DNA from: UBA2821 sp902763335
GTDB taxonomy: Bacteria > Bacillota > Clostridia > Lachnospirales > Lachnospiraceae
Strand: one strand, 5' to 3'
NCBI GenBank assembly: GCA_052066835.1
Contig: JBQHRJ010000003.1
DNA length: 64,000 bases
Shown: piece after piece, positions 8,715-18,060 of the stretch
How positions within the stretch are numbered: position 1 is the first letter of the stretch
Layout: every line of letters begins with the position of its first letter
The notes under the pieces: generated by a model
Databases searched by the model: none
Told to the model about the DNA's origin: nothing
What the model saw: the letters and a program-made list of their open reading frames with translations, nothing else
Translations under genes and position numbers: made by a program

Positions 8715-9011
8715 ATGAAAGAATTTGAAAAGAAACTTTTAGATATAGGCGGAAGCGCCGTGTTATTACCGGAGGAGATACCTGAACAGTTATACAGGTT
8801 CGGGCATCTGTATGAGTGTCCGGTGAGAGTTCCGGTGGGAGGAACATCGAGATATTTTTTGTCAAGGGAAAATGAGGTGAGGATAATATGGGGATTTGTT
8901 CTTGACAGTGCCGGAGTGTGGAAAATGCACTCATGGCTTTTTATACAGGAAAATGACCTGATTCTTGATAATGAAGTATATGAAAAGTATTTTGGTTTCA
9001 TAAAGGAATAG
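8715..9011 (+). CDS. Conserved-looking small protein of unknown function
   Basis: This is a 98-residue cytoplasmic protein. I do not recognise the family. It is mixed alpha/beta with a central hydrophobic phrase RIIWGFVLDSAGVWKM, has no signal peptide, no membrane helix and no cysteine-pair motif. ATG 8715 is preferred over the longer frame from 8643 because AGGAAAGGA lies 9 bases upstream and the -10 box of the predicted promoter overlaps the longer N-terminus. It sits alone between the fru terminator and the radical SAM gene, 29 bases upstream of the latter. Confidence 0.7.
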   Translation: MKEFEKKLLDIGGSAVLLPEEIPEQLYRFGHLYECPVRVPVGGTSRYFLSRENEVRIIWGFVLDSAGVWKMHSWLFIQENDLILDNEVYEKYFGFIKE

Positions 9012-9040
9012 TTTAGATTGAGAAGTAGTGGAACAGGAGA

Positions 9041-10753
9041 ATGAATGTGAGAAATCTGATAGTAGCAATAAATGCAAAATATATTCATTCAAATCTCGCG
9101 ATTTATTCCATAAGGGCATACTGTAAAAAGTGTGGTATAAATCTGGATATTGCAGAATTTACGATAAATCAGAAAACAGACAGTATGTTAAAGGAAATTT
9201 ACAAGAAAAAGCCGGATTTTATAGGATTTTCCTGCTACATATGGAATATAGAATTTGTATTGAAACTTGCAGGTGAAGTAAAACGTGTACTGCCGGATGT
9301 GACTATATGGCTTGGAGGACCTGAAGTTTCGTATGATGCAGTAAATGTGATTGCGGATAATGATTTTGTAGACGGAGTAATGATAGGCGAAGGAGAAATA
9401 ACATTTTCAAGGGTGATAAAGGCTTATGAAAATGGTGATGATGTATCGCAGATTCCGGGAGTGGCGGTTCGTGGAAGTATCAAAGTACATCAAGCTGAAT
9501 ATATGAATATGGATGATATTCCATTTCCATATGAGAATTTTAAGGATATGGAACACCGCATTATATATTATGAATCAAGCAGAGGATGTCCCTATTCATG
9601 CAGTTACTGTCTGTCATCGGTTGATAAAAGGGTGCGTTTCAGAAGCATGGAACTGGTGAAAAAAGAGCTCAAAGTATTTATAGATGCAAATGTGCCACAG
9701 GTAAAATTTGTGGACAGAACATTTAACTGCGACAGGAAGCGTACAAAGGAAATATGGGAATTTATACGTGATAATGACAATGGAATAACAAATTTTCATT
9801 TTGAAATATCAGCGGATATTATAACAGACGAAGAGATAGAACTTCTTCACAGTCTGCGACCGGGACTTGTACAGCTTGAGATAGGTGTGCAGACTACGAA
9901 TGAGAAGACGGTTCAGGCAATACGGAGAAAGATGGACTTTGAAAAGCTGTCATATGTTGTAAACAGAATCCATGAAACCGGAAATGTTCATCAGCATCTT
10001 GATCTTATTGCCGGATTGCCGTATGAGGATTATGCTTCATTTAGAAATTCATTTAATGATGTGTATGCATTAAAACCGGAACAGCTACAGCTTGGATTCT
10101 TAAAAGTACTTAAAGGTTCATACATGCAGGAACAGGCTTATGAAAATGACATAGTCTACAGTTCATATCCTCCATATGAAGTGCTAAGTACACCATGGCT
10201 TCCGTACAGTGATGTATTGCGGCTTAAAGGTGTTGAGGAAATGGTTGAGGTATATTATAACAGTGGGCAGTTTGTTACAACTGTTAAATATATGGAGAAA
10301 TATTTTGATACACCGTTTGATATGTTTGAATATATGGCGGAATATTATGAGGAAAACGGACTTTACGACTGCGGACACTCAAGAATAGCAAGATACAATA
10401 TACTTATAGATGCATTGGGAGACCGGATGGAACTTCTGCCTGAGATTATGACATATGATCTTTATTTGAGAGAAAATATGAAAACAAGGCCTTCATTTGC
10501 AGTGAATCTTGAAGAAGAATATAACAGAATCAGTGCAATATACACAGATGAGCAGAATATAAGAGAACTACTTCCTGAATATGAAGAGTATACCACAAAG
10601 CAGATGCAGAGAATGACCCATGTGGACAGATTTTCATTTGATATATTGGAATTTGCACGTTCAGGAAAAATAAACAGACAGGAAACATATTTATTATTTG
10701 ACTATAAAAAAGTAAATCCGGTAGATAAGGCGGCAAGAGTGATAAAGGTTTAA
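9041..10753 (+). CDS. B12-binding domain radical SAM protein (DUF4080 type)
   Basis: This 570-residue protein has an N-terminal cobalamin-binding-like Rossmann domain (about 1-150, phrase TIWLGGPEVSYDA). The radical SAM domain (about 175-370) has the cluster motif CPYSCSYC, which binds [4Fe-4S] and S-adenosylmethionine. A C-terminal DUF4080-like region follows (about 380-570). The canonical DxHxxG cobalamin motif is not evident, so actual B12 binding is uncertain. Enzymes of this layout carry out methylations or rearrangements, and the substrate of this group is not established. It is followed by a promoter for the trpB2 gene. Confidence 0.8.
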   Translation: MNVRNLIVAINAKYIHSNLAIYSIRAYCKKCGINLDIAEFTINQKTDSMLKEIYKKKPDFIGFSCYIWNIEFVLKLAGEVKRVLPDVTIWLGGPEVSYDAVNVIADNDFVDGVMIGEGEITFSRVIKAYENGDDVSQIPGVAVRGSIKVHQAEYMNMDDIPFPYENFKDMEHRIIYYESSRGCPYSCSYCLSSVDKRVRFRSMELVKKELKVFIDANVPQVKFVDRTFNCDRKRTKEIWEFIRDNDNGITNFHFEISADIITDEEIELLHSLRPGLVQLEIGVQTTNEKTVQAIRRKMDFEKLSYVVNRIHETGNVHQHLDLIAGLPYEDYASFRNSFNDVYALKPEQLQLGFLKVLKGSYMQEQAYENDIVYSSYPPYEVLSTPWLPYSDVLRLKGVEEMVEVYYNSGQFVTTVKYMEKYFDTPFDMFEYMAEYYEENGLYDCGHSRIARYNILIDALGDRMELLPEIMTYDLYLRENMKTRPSFAVNLEEEYNRISAIYTDEQNIRELLPEYEEYTTKQMQRMTHVDRFSFDILEFARSGKINRQETYLLFDYKKVNPVDKAARVIKV

Positions 10754-10756
10754 TGC

Positions 10757-10785
10757 TTGCCATATGGTTAGAAATAGGATAAAAT
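10757..10785 (+). promoter_or_regulatory. Predicted promoter of the TrpB2 gene
   Basis: TTGCCA (10757-10762), a 17-base spacer and TAAAAT (10780-10785). Transcription from here would place the repeat at 10832-10910 inside the 5' leader of the TrpB2 mRNA. Confidence 0.55.
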
Positions 10786-10831
10786 ATGTTGTAGATTACA
10801 CGTTTAGTGTATTTGATAAAAGGATTAGTGT

Positions 10832-10910
10832 GTCAAAAGGTGCTACGTACCAGCCGAACACAATATGTGCCATTGCAAGCCAGCTTGCAAATGCACATAT
10901 TTGTGTCGGC
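10832..10910 (+). repeat. Dispersed near-palindromic repeat, copy A (3'-truncated)
   Basis: It starts GTCAAAAGGTGCT (10832-10844) and contains a near-perfect inverted repeat with arms of about 28 bases, 10853-10880 against 10881-10910. The arms begin GCCGAACACAATATG and end CATATTTGTGTCGGC. The same core is found at 15397-15455. The right outer arm (CTTTTGAC), present in copies B and C, is missing here. It lies in the predicted leader of the TrpB2 gene. Confidence 0.8.
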
Positions 10911-11010
10911 GAAAACTTCTATTATGTATGTGCAGCCTATAAATTGCACAAGTTTAATAAAGAAGGATTCACAAAAGTCTAAAAATATAAACATGGAAAG
11001 GATCAAAAAA

Positions 11011-12381
11011 ATGGACAAAAAAATACCTTATAAAATTTATCTTGATGAACAGGAGATGCCGAAGCAGTGGTACAATGTGCGTGCTGATATGAAGAAGAAA
11101 CCGGCTCCGATTCTTAATCCGGCAACATTAAAACCGGTAACTGTAGAGGAACTTGAACCGATATTCTGTACAGAACTTGCAAAACAGGAGCTTGATGATA
11201 CTACAGCATATTTTGACATTCCGGAAGAGATAAGAAACTTTTACAGAATGTACAGACCTTCACCACTTGTAAGAGCATACTGCCTTGAAGAAAAACTTCA
11301 GACACCTGCCCACATATATTATAAATTTGAGGGAAATAATACATCAGGAAGCCACAAGCTGAACTCAGCTATAGCACAGGCTTACTATGCTAAGAAACAG
11401 GGACTTAAAGGTGTAACTACAGAGACAGGTGCAGGTCAGTGGGGAACAGCACTTTCAATGGCTTGTTCATACTTTGATCTTGACTGTCATGTATATATGG
11501 TTAAGTGTTCATACGAGCAGAAACCATTCAGAAGAGAAGTGATGAGAACATATGGTGCGCAGGTTACACCTTCACCATCTATGAATACAGAGGTAGGAAG
11601 AAAGATTAACAAAGAATTTCCGGGTACTACAGGAAGTCTTGGATGTGCCATTTCTGAGGCTGTAGAGGCAGCAACAACTCATGAGGGTTACAGATATGTA
11701 CTTGGTTCTGTTCTCTCGCAGGTTCTTTTACACCAGTCAGTAATCGGACTTGAAGCTAAGAGTGCACTTGATAAATACGGCATCAAGGCTGACATGGTTA
11801 TCGGATGTGCCGGAGGCGGTTCGAATCTCGGTGGACTTATTTCTCCGTTTGCCGGTGAAATGTTAAGAGGAGAGGCTGATTACAAGCTTATAGCAGTAGA
11901 GCCTGCATCATGCCCTAGCCTTACAAGAGGAAAATATGCATATGACTTCTGTGATACAGGTAAAGTGTGTCCACTTGCTAAGATGTATACACTTGGAAGT
12001 GGATTTATTCCATCAGCTAATCACGCAGGAGGACTCAGATATCATGGAATGAGTTCAGTTGTTTCAGAGCTTTATGATCAGGGACTTATTGAGGCGAGAA
12101 GCGTAGAGCAGACAGAGGTATTCAAGGCAGCAGAAACATTCGCAAGAATAGAGGGTATTCTTCCGGCACCTGAAAGTAGCCATGCTATCAAGGTGGCAAT
12201 GGATGAGGCTCTTAAGTGTAAAGAAACAGGTGAAGAAAAGAATATCGTATTCGGACTTACAGGTACAGGATATTTTGATATGGTTGCATATCAGAAATAC
12301 AATGATGGTGAAATGGGAGATTTCATTCCTTCAGATGAAGACCTTGCTAAGTCATTTGCAACACTTCCTAAGGTTGATTAA
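11011..12381 (+). CDS. trpB: Tryptophan synthase beta-like PLP enzyme (TrpB2 type)
   Basis: This 456-residue protein is the long TrpB2-type tryptophan synthase beta chain, which joins indole and serine to make tryptophan with pyridoxal phosphate. The PLP lysine lies in NNTSGSHKLNSA near residue 112, and the phosphate-binding loop is GCAGGGSNLGG. The length exceeds the roughly 400 residues of TrpB1, and no trpA or other trp gene is near, so it may salvage indole alone. ATG 11011 follows GGAAAGGA. The frame is open further upstream to 10807, but that part covers the repeat and is probably leader. Leader control through the repeat is possible but unproven. Confidence 0.88.
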   Translation: MDKKIPYKIYLDEQEMPKQWYNVRADMKKKPAPILNPATLKPVTVEELEPIFCTELAKQELDDTTAYFDIPEEIRNFYRMYRPSPLVRAYCLEEKLQTPAHIYYKFEGNNTSGSHKLNSAIAQAYYAKKQGLKGVTTETGAGQWGTALSMACSYFDLDCHVYMVKCSYEQKPFRREVMRTYGAQVTPSPSMNTEVGRKINKEFPGTTGSLGCAISEAVEAATTHEGYRYVLGSVLSQVLLHQSVIGLEAKSALDKYGIKADMVIGCAGGGSNLGGLISPFAGEMLRGEADYKLIAVEPASCPSLTRGKYAYDFCDTGKVCPLAKMYTLGSGFIPSANHAGGLRYHGMSSVVSELYDQGLIEARSVEQTEVFKAAETFARIEGILPAPESSHAIKVAMDEALKCKETGEEKNIVFGLTGTGYFDMVAYQKYNDGEMGDFIPSDEDLAKSFATLPKVD

Positions 12382-12433
12382 TGCAGTTACGGGATTATAA
12401 TGTGACTATCAGCAGAAGCAGGAGGAATTATTA

Positions 12434-14023
12434 ATGTCTGATTTAAAAAATGAGATAGGCAAGCGAAGAACGTTTGCCATTATCTCACATCCCGATGCGG
12501 GAAAGACAACATTGACAGAAAAGTTTTTGTTATATGGAGGTGCAATTAATCTTGCAGGTTCCGTAAAAGGTAAAAAAACAGCAAAACATGCGGTATCTGA
12601 CTGGATGGAGATAGAGAAACAGAGAGGTATTTCGGTAACTTCATCTGTGCTGCAGTTTAATTATGGCGGATATTGTATAAATATTTTGGACACTCCGGGA
12701 CATGAAGATTTCTCGGAGGATACCTACAGAACGCTTATGGCTGCAGATTCGGCAGTTATGGTCATCGATGCATCAAAGGGTGTTGAGAAACAGACCATAA
12801 AGCTTTTTAAGGTATGTGTGATGAGACATATTCCAATCTTTACATTTATAAATAAGATGGACCGTGAAGCAAATGATCCGTTTGAACTTTTAGATGATAT
12901 AGAAAATGTTCTTGGAATAAAGACATGTCCGATAAACTGGCCTATAGGATGCGGTAAGAATTTTAAGGGTGTATACGACAGACACGATAAGATGGTATCC
13001 GTATTTAAGGCTGCAATGAACGGACAGAAGGAAGTTGATACAAAGAATATTCCGGTAGATTCGGATGAACTTTTAGAAGAAATAGGGCAGTTTAATAAGG
13101 ATAAACTCGATGAGGATATTGAACTTCTTGACGGAGCCAGTGCAGAGTACAATCTTGATGAGATACAGGCGGGAGAATTGTCACCGGTATTTTTCGGTTC
13201 AGCATTGACGAATTTTGGTGTGGAGACGTTCCTTAAGCATTTTCTTAAGATGACTACACCACCGCTTCCGAGAATATCTGATCAGGGTGTGATTGATCCG
13301 TTTGGTGAGGATTTCTCGGCATTTGTATTTAAGATTCAGGCGAATATGAATAAGGCTCACAGAGACCGAATTGCATTTATGAGAATATGTTCTGGTAAGT
13401 TTAATGCGGGAATGGAAGTAAATCATGTGCAGGGAGGCAAGAAAGTAAAACTTGCCCAGCCACAGCAGATGATGGCACAGGAGCGGCATATTGTTGAAGA
13501 GGCATATGCCGGTGATATCATAGGTGTGTTTGATCCGGGTATATTTTCCATAGGAGATACACTTGAAAGTTCCAATAAGAAATTTGCTTTTGAGGGAATA
13601 CCTACATTTGCACCTGAACATTTTGCCAGAGTGCGACAGATGGATACCATGAAGAGAAAACAGTTCATAAAGGGAATAAACCAGATTGCCCAGGAAGGTG
13701 CCATACAGATATTTCAGGAATACAATACCGGTATGGAAGAGATTATAGTAGGAGTTGTGGGAGTCCTTCAGTTCGATGTGTTAAAGTTCAGACTTGAGAA
13801 TGAATACAACGTAGAGATAAAGCTTGAGCAGCTTCCATATGAACATATACGCTGGATAGAGAATAAAGACATAGATTTGAATAAGATTGTCGGAACATCA
13901 GACATGAAGAAGATAAAAGATCTTCATGACAGACCGCTTTTACTGTTTGTAAACAGTTGGAGTGTGGGAATGGTTCTTGACAGAAATGATGGTCTTGAAT
14001 TATCAGAATTTGGTAAAAATTAA
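12434..14023 (+). CDS. prfC: Peptide chain release factor 3
   Basis: This 529-residue translational GTPase removes RF1/RF2 from the ribosome after peptide release. The GTPase motifs are all visible: SHPDAGKTT near residue 20, DTPGHEDF, and NKMD. Domains II and III follow, with the RF3 C-terminal domain (about 390-525). The length equals that of E. coli RF3. It lies 52 bases downstream of trpB, with an AGGAGG site before the ATG, and is closed by a terminator at 14077-14119. Confidence 0.95.
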   Translation: MSDLKNEIGKRRTFAIISHPDAGKTTLTEKFLLYGGAINLAGSVKGKKTAKHAVSDWMEIEKQRGISVTSSVLQFNYGGYCINILDTPGHEDFSEDTYRTLMAADSAVMVIDASKGVEKQTIKLFKVCVMRHIPIFTFINKMDREANDPFELLDDIENVLGIKTCPINWPIGCGKNFKGVYDRHDKMVSVFKAAMNGQKEVDTKNIPVDSDELLEEIGQFNKDKLDEDIELLDGASAEYNLDEIQAGELSPVFFGSALTNFGVETFLKHFLKMTTPPLPRISDQGVIDPFGEDFSAFVFKIQANMNKAHRDRIAFMRICSGKFNAGMEVNHVQGGKKVKLAQPQQMMAQERHIVEEAYAGDIIGVFDPGIFSIGDTLESSNKKFAFEGIPTFAPEHFARVRQMDTMKRKQFIKGINQIAQEGAIQIFQEYNTGMEEIIVGVVGVLQFDVLKFRLENEYNVEIKLEQLPYEHIRWIENKDIDLNKIVGTSDMKKIKDLHDRPLLLFVNSWSVGMVLDRNDGLELSEFGKN

Positions 14024-14027
14024 AAAC

Positions 14028-14070
14028 AGCATTCCCCATACCATGTAAATGTGGTAAAGGGAATACTGCT
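14028..14070 (-). terminator. Terminator reading leftward for the BMP-family gene
   Basis: A bulged hairpin pairs AGCATTCCCC (about 14033-14042) with AGGGAATACTGCT (about 14058-14070). On the minus strand it is followed by a T-run (the plus strand has AAAAAC at 14023-14031). It lies inside the convergent gap. Confidence 0.6.
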
Positions 14071-14076
14071 TATACA

Positions 14077-14119
14077 ATTCCGGAATGTGGTGTATGCCAT
14101 GTTCCGGAATTAATTTTTT
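14077..14119 (+). terminator. Terminator of prfC
   Basis: A strong hairpin has arms AATTCCGGAATGTGG (14077-14090) and CCATGTTCCGGAATT (14098-14111), followed by AATTTTTT. It overlaps the stop codon of the convergent BMP-family gene. Confidence 0.75.
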
Positions 14120-15216
14120 GGTGTCATATCATCATGTTTAATGTTTTCAAGACCGAGATCATCAAGGTCTACGGTTGTATCACTTATTATGCTGATAGAA
14201 TCATCTGATAAATGTTTGTACATTTTCTTATAATCATCTTCAGGAAAATCTTTTATTATATCCGTATTTGGAATAAAGTTTATAGCATCGTTTGCTGAGC
14301 TTAACGTTATTGAATTTCCACCTTCAAATTTGCCTGAAAAGTAAGATTTCACACTTGTGTATACGGCACTTTTTATGTTCTTAATAACTGAACCTGCAAC
14401 GGCTTTGGAATCTGAAAGATTTATTCCTACATTTATAAGTAATCCGTTATGCTTAAGTGCATATTCATTGATTGTTTCTGATAAATCCTTATTACATACA
14501 AAGATTATGTCAGTGCCGGATTTTATGGCTTTTTTGACATATCGCAACGGATAGCTTTTCTTTGCGTGAGCAATATTGCGGCTTTCAAGTTCCACAGTTA
14601 TGTCCTCCTGTGAAGCTGCATAATTTGCACCCTGAACAAATCCATAATAGTAGTGGAGTTCGGTATAATTATCCGTGTTGTATAAAACAGACAGGGAATC
14701 ATATCCGCATTTTACGGCACAGTATCCTGCAAGGAATCCTGATTCGTCATCATCAAACAGCAGAGAAGTGACATTGCTGTTTGTCTGGGTTATCGAACCG
14801 TCATTGTTTGCCGGTTCACTGTCAACAAGTATAAAATTCACATCAGAGTATCTGTCCTGCGCTTGATAGACGGTTTCATTCAGCTGTGAATCTGCACATA
14901 CAATAAGCTCTGCCCCGTTTTTGACTGCCTCATCAACAATGGAAAGATTTGATTCAACGGAGTCATCGGCAGATTTGTAATAAGTATATGATATATTATT
15001 TTTATCACAGTATTCGCTGATACCCTCATAGGCAAACTGGTTAAATGAATTGTCATCTATATCTGATGAATTGGTAATCAGTGCGACTTTATATGTCTTT
15101 TTTTCTTCAGCCTTATCACGGAACAATATATGTGAAAAAATTCCGACGCATATGATTATAAGTGCAATCAGAATGGAAATCACAAGTCCCGTGCTGAATT
15201 TATGATGTTTATGCAT
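14110..15216 (-). CDS. BMP-family substrate-binding protein, membrane anchored
   Basis: This 368-residue extracytoplasmic protein resembles the BMP/PnrA (Med-like) periplasmic-binding-protein type 1 fold. The mature part starts YKVALITNSSDIDDNSFNQF and carries DDDESGFLAGYCAVK, both typical of BMP proteins, which bind nucleosides or similar ligands. It has one N-terminal membrane helix (about residues 12-31) but no lipobox cysteine, so it is anchored by the helix. No ABC permease or ATPase is adjacent, so it may be a sensor-like orphan rather than a transporter component. Start 15216 has GAAAGGA 12 bases upstream; a start at 15237 would add 7 residues. Confidence 0.75.
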   Translation of the reverse strand: MHKHHKFSTGLVISILIALIIICVGIFSHILFRDKAEEKKTYKVALITNSSDIDDNSFNQFAYEGISEYCDKNNISYTYYKSADDSVESNLSIVDEAVKNGAELIVCADSQLNETVYQAQDRYSDVNFILVDSEPANNDGSITQTNSNVTSLLFDDDESGFLAGYCAVKCGYDSLSVLYNTDNYTELHYYYGFVQGANYAASQEDITVELESRNIAHAKKSYPLRYVKKAIKSGTDIIFVCNKDLSETINEYALKHNGLLINVGINLSDSKAVAGSVIKNIKSAVYTSVKSYFSGKFEGGNSITLSSANDAINFIPNTDIIKDFPEDDYKKMYKHLSDDSISIISDTTVDLDDLGLENIKHDDMTPKN

Positions 15217-15302
15217 AAGCAATAATAATCCTTTCAATAATTGGGTCTGACCGTAAACGCATACCTATTTCAATAATACTATGAAAACGGGAAAATGGCA
15301 AC

Positions 15303-15331
15303 TTGCTTTTAAGGATATCATTAAGTATACT
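15303..15331 (+). promoter_or_regulatory. Predicted promoter of the dGTPase-like gene
   Basis: TTGCTT (15303-15308), a 17-base spacer and TATACT (15326-15331). A transcript from here would carry the repeat at 15371-15486 as leader RNA. Apart from this and the repeat, the 329-base gap between the two divergent genes (15217-15545) shows nothing I can assign. Confidence 0.55.
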
Positions 15332-15370
15332 GATATATGGAAGAGAAAACATGAACTTTGGGAAATGACT

Positions 15371-15486
15371 TTGTATGTCAAAAGGGTGCTGCACACCGGC
15401 CGGACACAATATGTGTTATTGCAAGCTAGCTTGCAAATGCACATATTTGTGTCGGCTGTCCCCCTGTAGGGGCTTTTGACATACAA
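15371..15486 (+). repeat. Dispersed near-palindromic repeat, copy B (full length)
   Basis: This 116-base element is bounded by inverted ends TTTGTATGTCAAAAG (15371-15385) and CTTTTGACATACAAA (15472-15486). Inside are the same GACACAATATGTG / CACATATTTGTGTC core palindrome as copy A (about 15402-15453) and a small CCCCCTGTAGGGG hairpin. It lies in the predicted leader of the dGTPase-like gene. Confidence 0.85.
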
Positions 15487-15545
15487 ATCCGGTGATTTTT
15501 AAGGAATTTTCCTAAGTTCACAGTCAGTTTCAGGAGGGAATATAA

Positions 15546-16778
15546 TTGGCTAATTATATACAGTTATCAAAAGAAATACAGGAAAGAATACAGGAAGACC
15601 GTAGTAAACATTATGTGAATCCTTATTCGTGCAGTGATGAGGATATAATAAGAAGAAATCCCGAACGTGACAGGGCAAGTATCCAGAGACCGGCATTTGT
15701 AAGGGATATTGAGAAAATAATTCACAGCCCATATTACAACCGGTATACAGACAAGACGCAGGTGTTTTCATTTTTTAGAAACGATGACATATCAAGAAGA
15801 GGGTATCATGTTCAGCTGGTTGCAAGGATAGCACGTAATATAGGAAATGTTCTGGGACTCAATGAGAGTCTGATAGAGGCGATAGCCCTTGGGCATGACA
15901 TAGGACATACACCCTTTGGTCATGCAGGAGAACATATACTTAATAAAATCTATAACGAAAAAACCGGCAGATATTTCAATCACAACGTCCACAGCGTAAG
16001 AGTTCTTGATAAAATATTCAGCAGAAATATAAGTCTTCAGACTCTAGATGGCATAATATGTCACAATGGGGAATTTGTTGAACAGGAGTACAGACCGCAC
16101 AGTCTTAAAGGTTTCGATGAATTTGACAGGATGGTGGAGAACTGTTATACAGATAAGAACAACATAAAGAAACTTGTGCCGTCCACCCTTGAGGGATGTG
16201 TAGTGAGAATATGCGATATGATAGCATATATCGGCAAGGACAGACAGGACGCACTTCAGACAAATATGTTTGATACACCACCGGTATTTTCAGAACTCAG
16301 TATCGGAACGACAAATGCGGAAATGATTAACAATCTGTCGGTCAATATTATCGAAAACAGTTACGGAAAAGATTATATATATCTTGATAATCAGTATTAT
16401 GAAGACATAAAAAAGGCTAAAGATGAAAACTATGAAAAGATATATTTCAATGAAAAGATAGAGAGTAAGTATGATGATGTGATAGAGCCGATGTTCTGGG
16501 AGATATATGAAAAACTGTATGGTGACCTTATTAGTGGAAATGAGGAATCTGTCATATTCAGACATCATATGAACTTTGTGCGTGAAAATGAAAAATATTA
16601 TGATAAGGATTTTACTTATCAGAATGAGGAACCGGCACAGATAGTTGCAGATTATATTGCAAGTATGACAGATGACTATTTTATTGATTTATATTCGTAT
16701 TTATTCCCTAATGGGAAATTTACAGGCGAAAAAAATGGAATAAAATACATAGGATATTTTGAGCAGGATTGTAAATAA
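15546..16778 (+). CDS. dgt: dGTP triphosphohydrolase-like HD-domain protein
   Basis: This 410-residue protein matches the deoxyguanosinetriphosphate triphosphohydrolase (Dgt) family, which cleaves dNTPs to nucleoside and triphosphate. The HD metal site is visible: HVQLVARIARNIG supplies the first His, then ALGHDIGHTPFGHAGE near residue 118 and a later D in VVRICDMIAYIGKD. The Dgt hallmark R-x-DKTQVF appears as RYTDKTQVF. It starts at TTG 15546, 7 bases after AGGAGGG; no closer ATG exists. It is a single gene, probably from the promoter at 15303. The substrate is inferred from the family. Confidence 0.85.
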   Translation: MANYIQLSKEIQERIQEDRSKHYVNPYSCSDEDIIRRNPERDRASIQRPAFVRDIEKIIHSPYYNRYTDKTQVFSFFRNDDISRRGYHVQLVARIARNIGNVLGLNESLIEAIALGHDIGHTPFGHAGEHILNKIYNEKTGRYFNHNVHSVRVLDKIFSRNISLQTLDGIICHNGEFVEQEYRPHSLKGFDEFDRMVENCYTDKNNIKKLVPSTLEGCVVRICDMIAYIGKDRQDALQTNMFDTPPVFSELSIGTTNAEMINNLSVNIIENSYGKDYIYLDNQYYEDIKKAKDENYEKIYFNEKIESKYDDVIEPMFWEIYEKLYGDLISGNEESVIFRHHMNFVRENEKYYDKDFTYQNEEPAQIVADYIASMTDDYFIDLYSYLFPNGKFTGEKNGIKYIGYFEQDCK

Positions 16779-16851
16779 CACTTTTCAAACATATTTTTTT
16801 ATGATATCATTAGCGATATGGCTTTAAATAATTATGAAAGTAGGTAACAAA

Positions 16852-18048
16852 ATGAAGAAAAAATTATTGGCGGTTGGACTTTGCGTTGCTTTGGCATTTT
16901 CAACGGCTGCATGTGGCAAGAGTTCAGATAAAACTGTGGCGACTGCAGGTGAGGCAGAGACTAATAAAGCAGGAGAGCTGATGGCGGGTAAGACTGCTTC
17001 AACTGTTAAGTTATGTGATTACAAGAATGTTAAAGTTGGTAAATCTACAGAAAATGTAGATGAGGATTCGTATAACAGTGCAATAAACAATATATTGAAA
17101 TCTTTTTCAACATCTGAGAAAGTTGAAAAGGGACAGGTTAAAGATGGTGATGTTGTAAATATAGATTACAAGGGTACTATCGACGGACAGGAGTTTGAAG
17201 GCGGTACTGCTTCAGGACAGGATCTTACTATAGGAAGTAATTCATTTATAGATGGATTTGAGTCAGGATTAATCGGAGCAAATGTAGGTGATACAGTTAC
17301 ATTGAATCTTACATTCCCTGAAAATTACTCAAATACAACTAAAATAAATGACGAGGAAGTAAGTCTTGCAGGAAAAGCTGTTACTTTTGAAGTAAAGATA
17401 AACTACATTACAGTTACAAATACACCTGAACTTACAGATGATTTTGTAAAAGAACATGGTGAAGATTATGGTGATGCAACTACAGTTGAAGAACTTAACA
17501 CTTATGTAAACAATCAGATAGCACTCAGTAACAAGCTCAGCAAAATATGGCCGAATATTGTATCAGACTGTACGGTTGATATTGATGCTAAAGAGAAACA
17601 GACAAAATATTCTGAGTTATATACTTACTATGAGAATGTTGTAAAGACAAATTATGGAATAGAGCTTGAGGAATATGTTAAGCAGGTAAATCAGACTATG
17701 GATGATTTTGAAAAGTCTATACAGGACGAGGCTGAATATCAGATAAAATGTCAGGCTATATCAAACGCTATAGCAAGAGCAGAAAATATAACAGTTACAA
17801 ATGAAGAGTATGATAAGAAGGCTGAATCTGATATGGAATACTATGGATACAAGACACTTAAAGAGTATCAGAAAGTATATCCAAAGCAGGAGATAGTAGA
17901 CAGCCTTATATACTACAAAGTTCTTGAATTTATAGGAGAAAATGCAGAAGTTGTAGATGATGCAGAACTCGAGAGTGAGACAGAGGCATCTTCAGAGGCT
18001 TCGACAGAAACTTCAACAGAAGCTGAGTCAACAACAGCGGCTGAATAA
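16852..18048 (+). CDS. FKBP / trigger-factor-like peptidyl-prolyl isomerase lipoprotein
   Basis: This 398-residue secreted foldase has a lipoprotein signal peptide with lipobox STAAC, making Cys21 the lipid anchor. An FKBP-type PPIase domain follows (about 75-190, VVNIDYKGTIDGQEFEGG and DLTIGSNSFIDGFE), as in the trigger-factor PPIase domain. A helical region (about 195-360) resembles the trigger factor C-terminal chaperone arm. The tail is acidic and Ser/Thr/Glu rich. It probably folds exported proteins at the outer face of the membrane. ATG 16852 follows AGTAGG by 7 bases and directly gives the signal peptide. A strong bidirectional terminator follows. Confidence 0.85.
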   Translation: MKKKLLAVGLCVALAFSTAACGKSSDKTVATAGEAETNKAGELMAGKTASTVKLCDYKNVKVGKSTENVDEDSYNSAINNILKSFSTSEKVEKGQVKDGDVVNIDYKGTIDGQEFEGGTASGQDLTIGSNSFIDGFESGLIGANVGDTVTLNLTFPENYSNTTKINDEEVSLAGKAVTFEVKINYITVTNTPELTDDFVKEHGEDYGDATTVEELNTYVNNQIALSNKLSKIWPNIVSDCTVDIDAKEKQTKYSELYTYYENVVKTNYGIELEEYVKQVNQTMDDFEKSIQDEAEYQIKCQAISNAIARAENITVTNEEYDKKAESDMEYYGYKTLKEYQKVYPKQEIVDSLIYYKVLEFIGENAEVVDDAELESETEASSEASTETSTEAESTTAAE

Positions 18049-18060
18049 TGAGATAACAAA

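Noticed and set aside
10807..11010. Long N-terminal extension of the TrpB2 frame
   Set aside because: It covers the dispersed repeat, has no ribosome site, and the TrpB2 family start fits ATG 11011.
10832..15486. CRISPR array or insertion sequence made of the repeats A and B
   Set aside because: Only isolated single copies, no regular spacing, no spacers, and no transposase gene.
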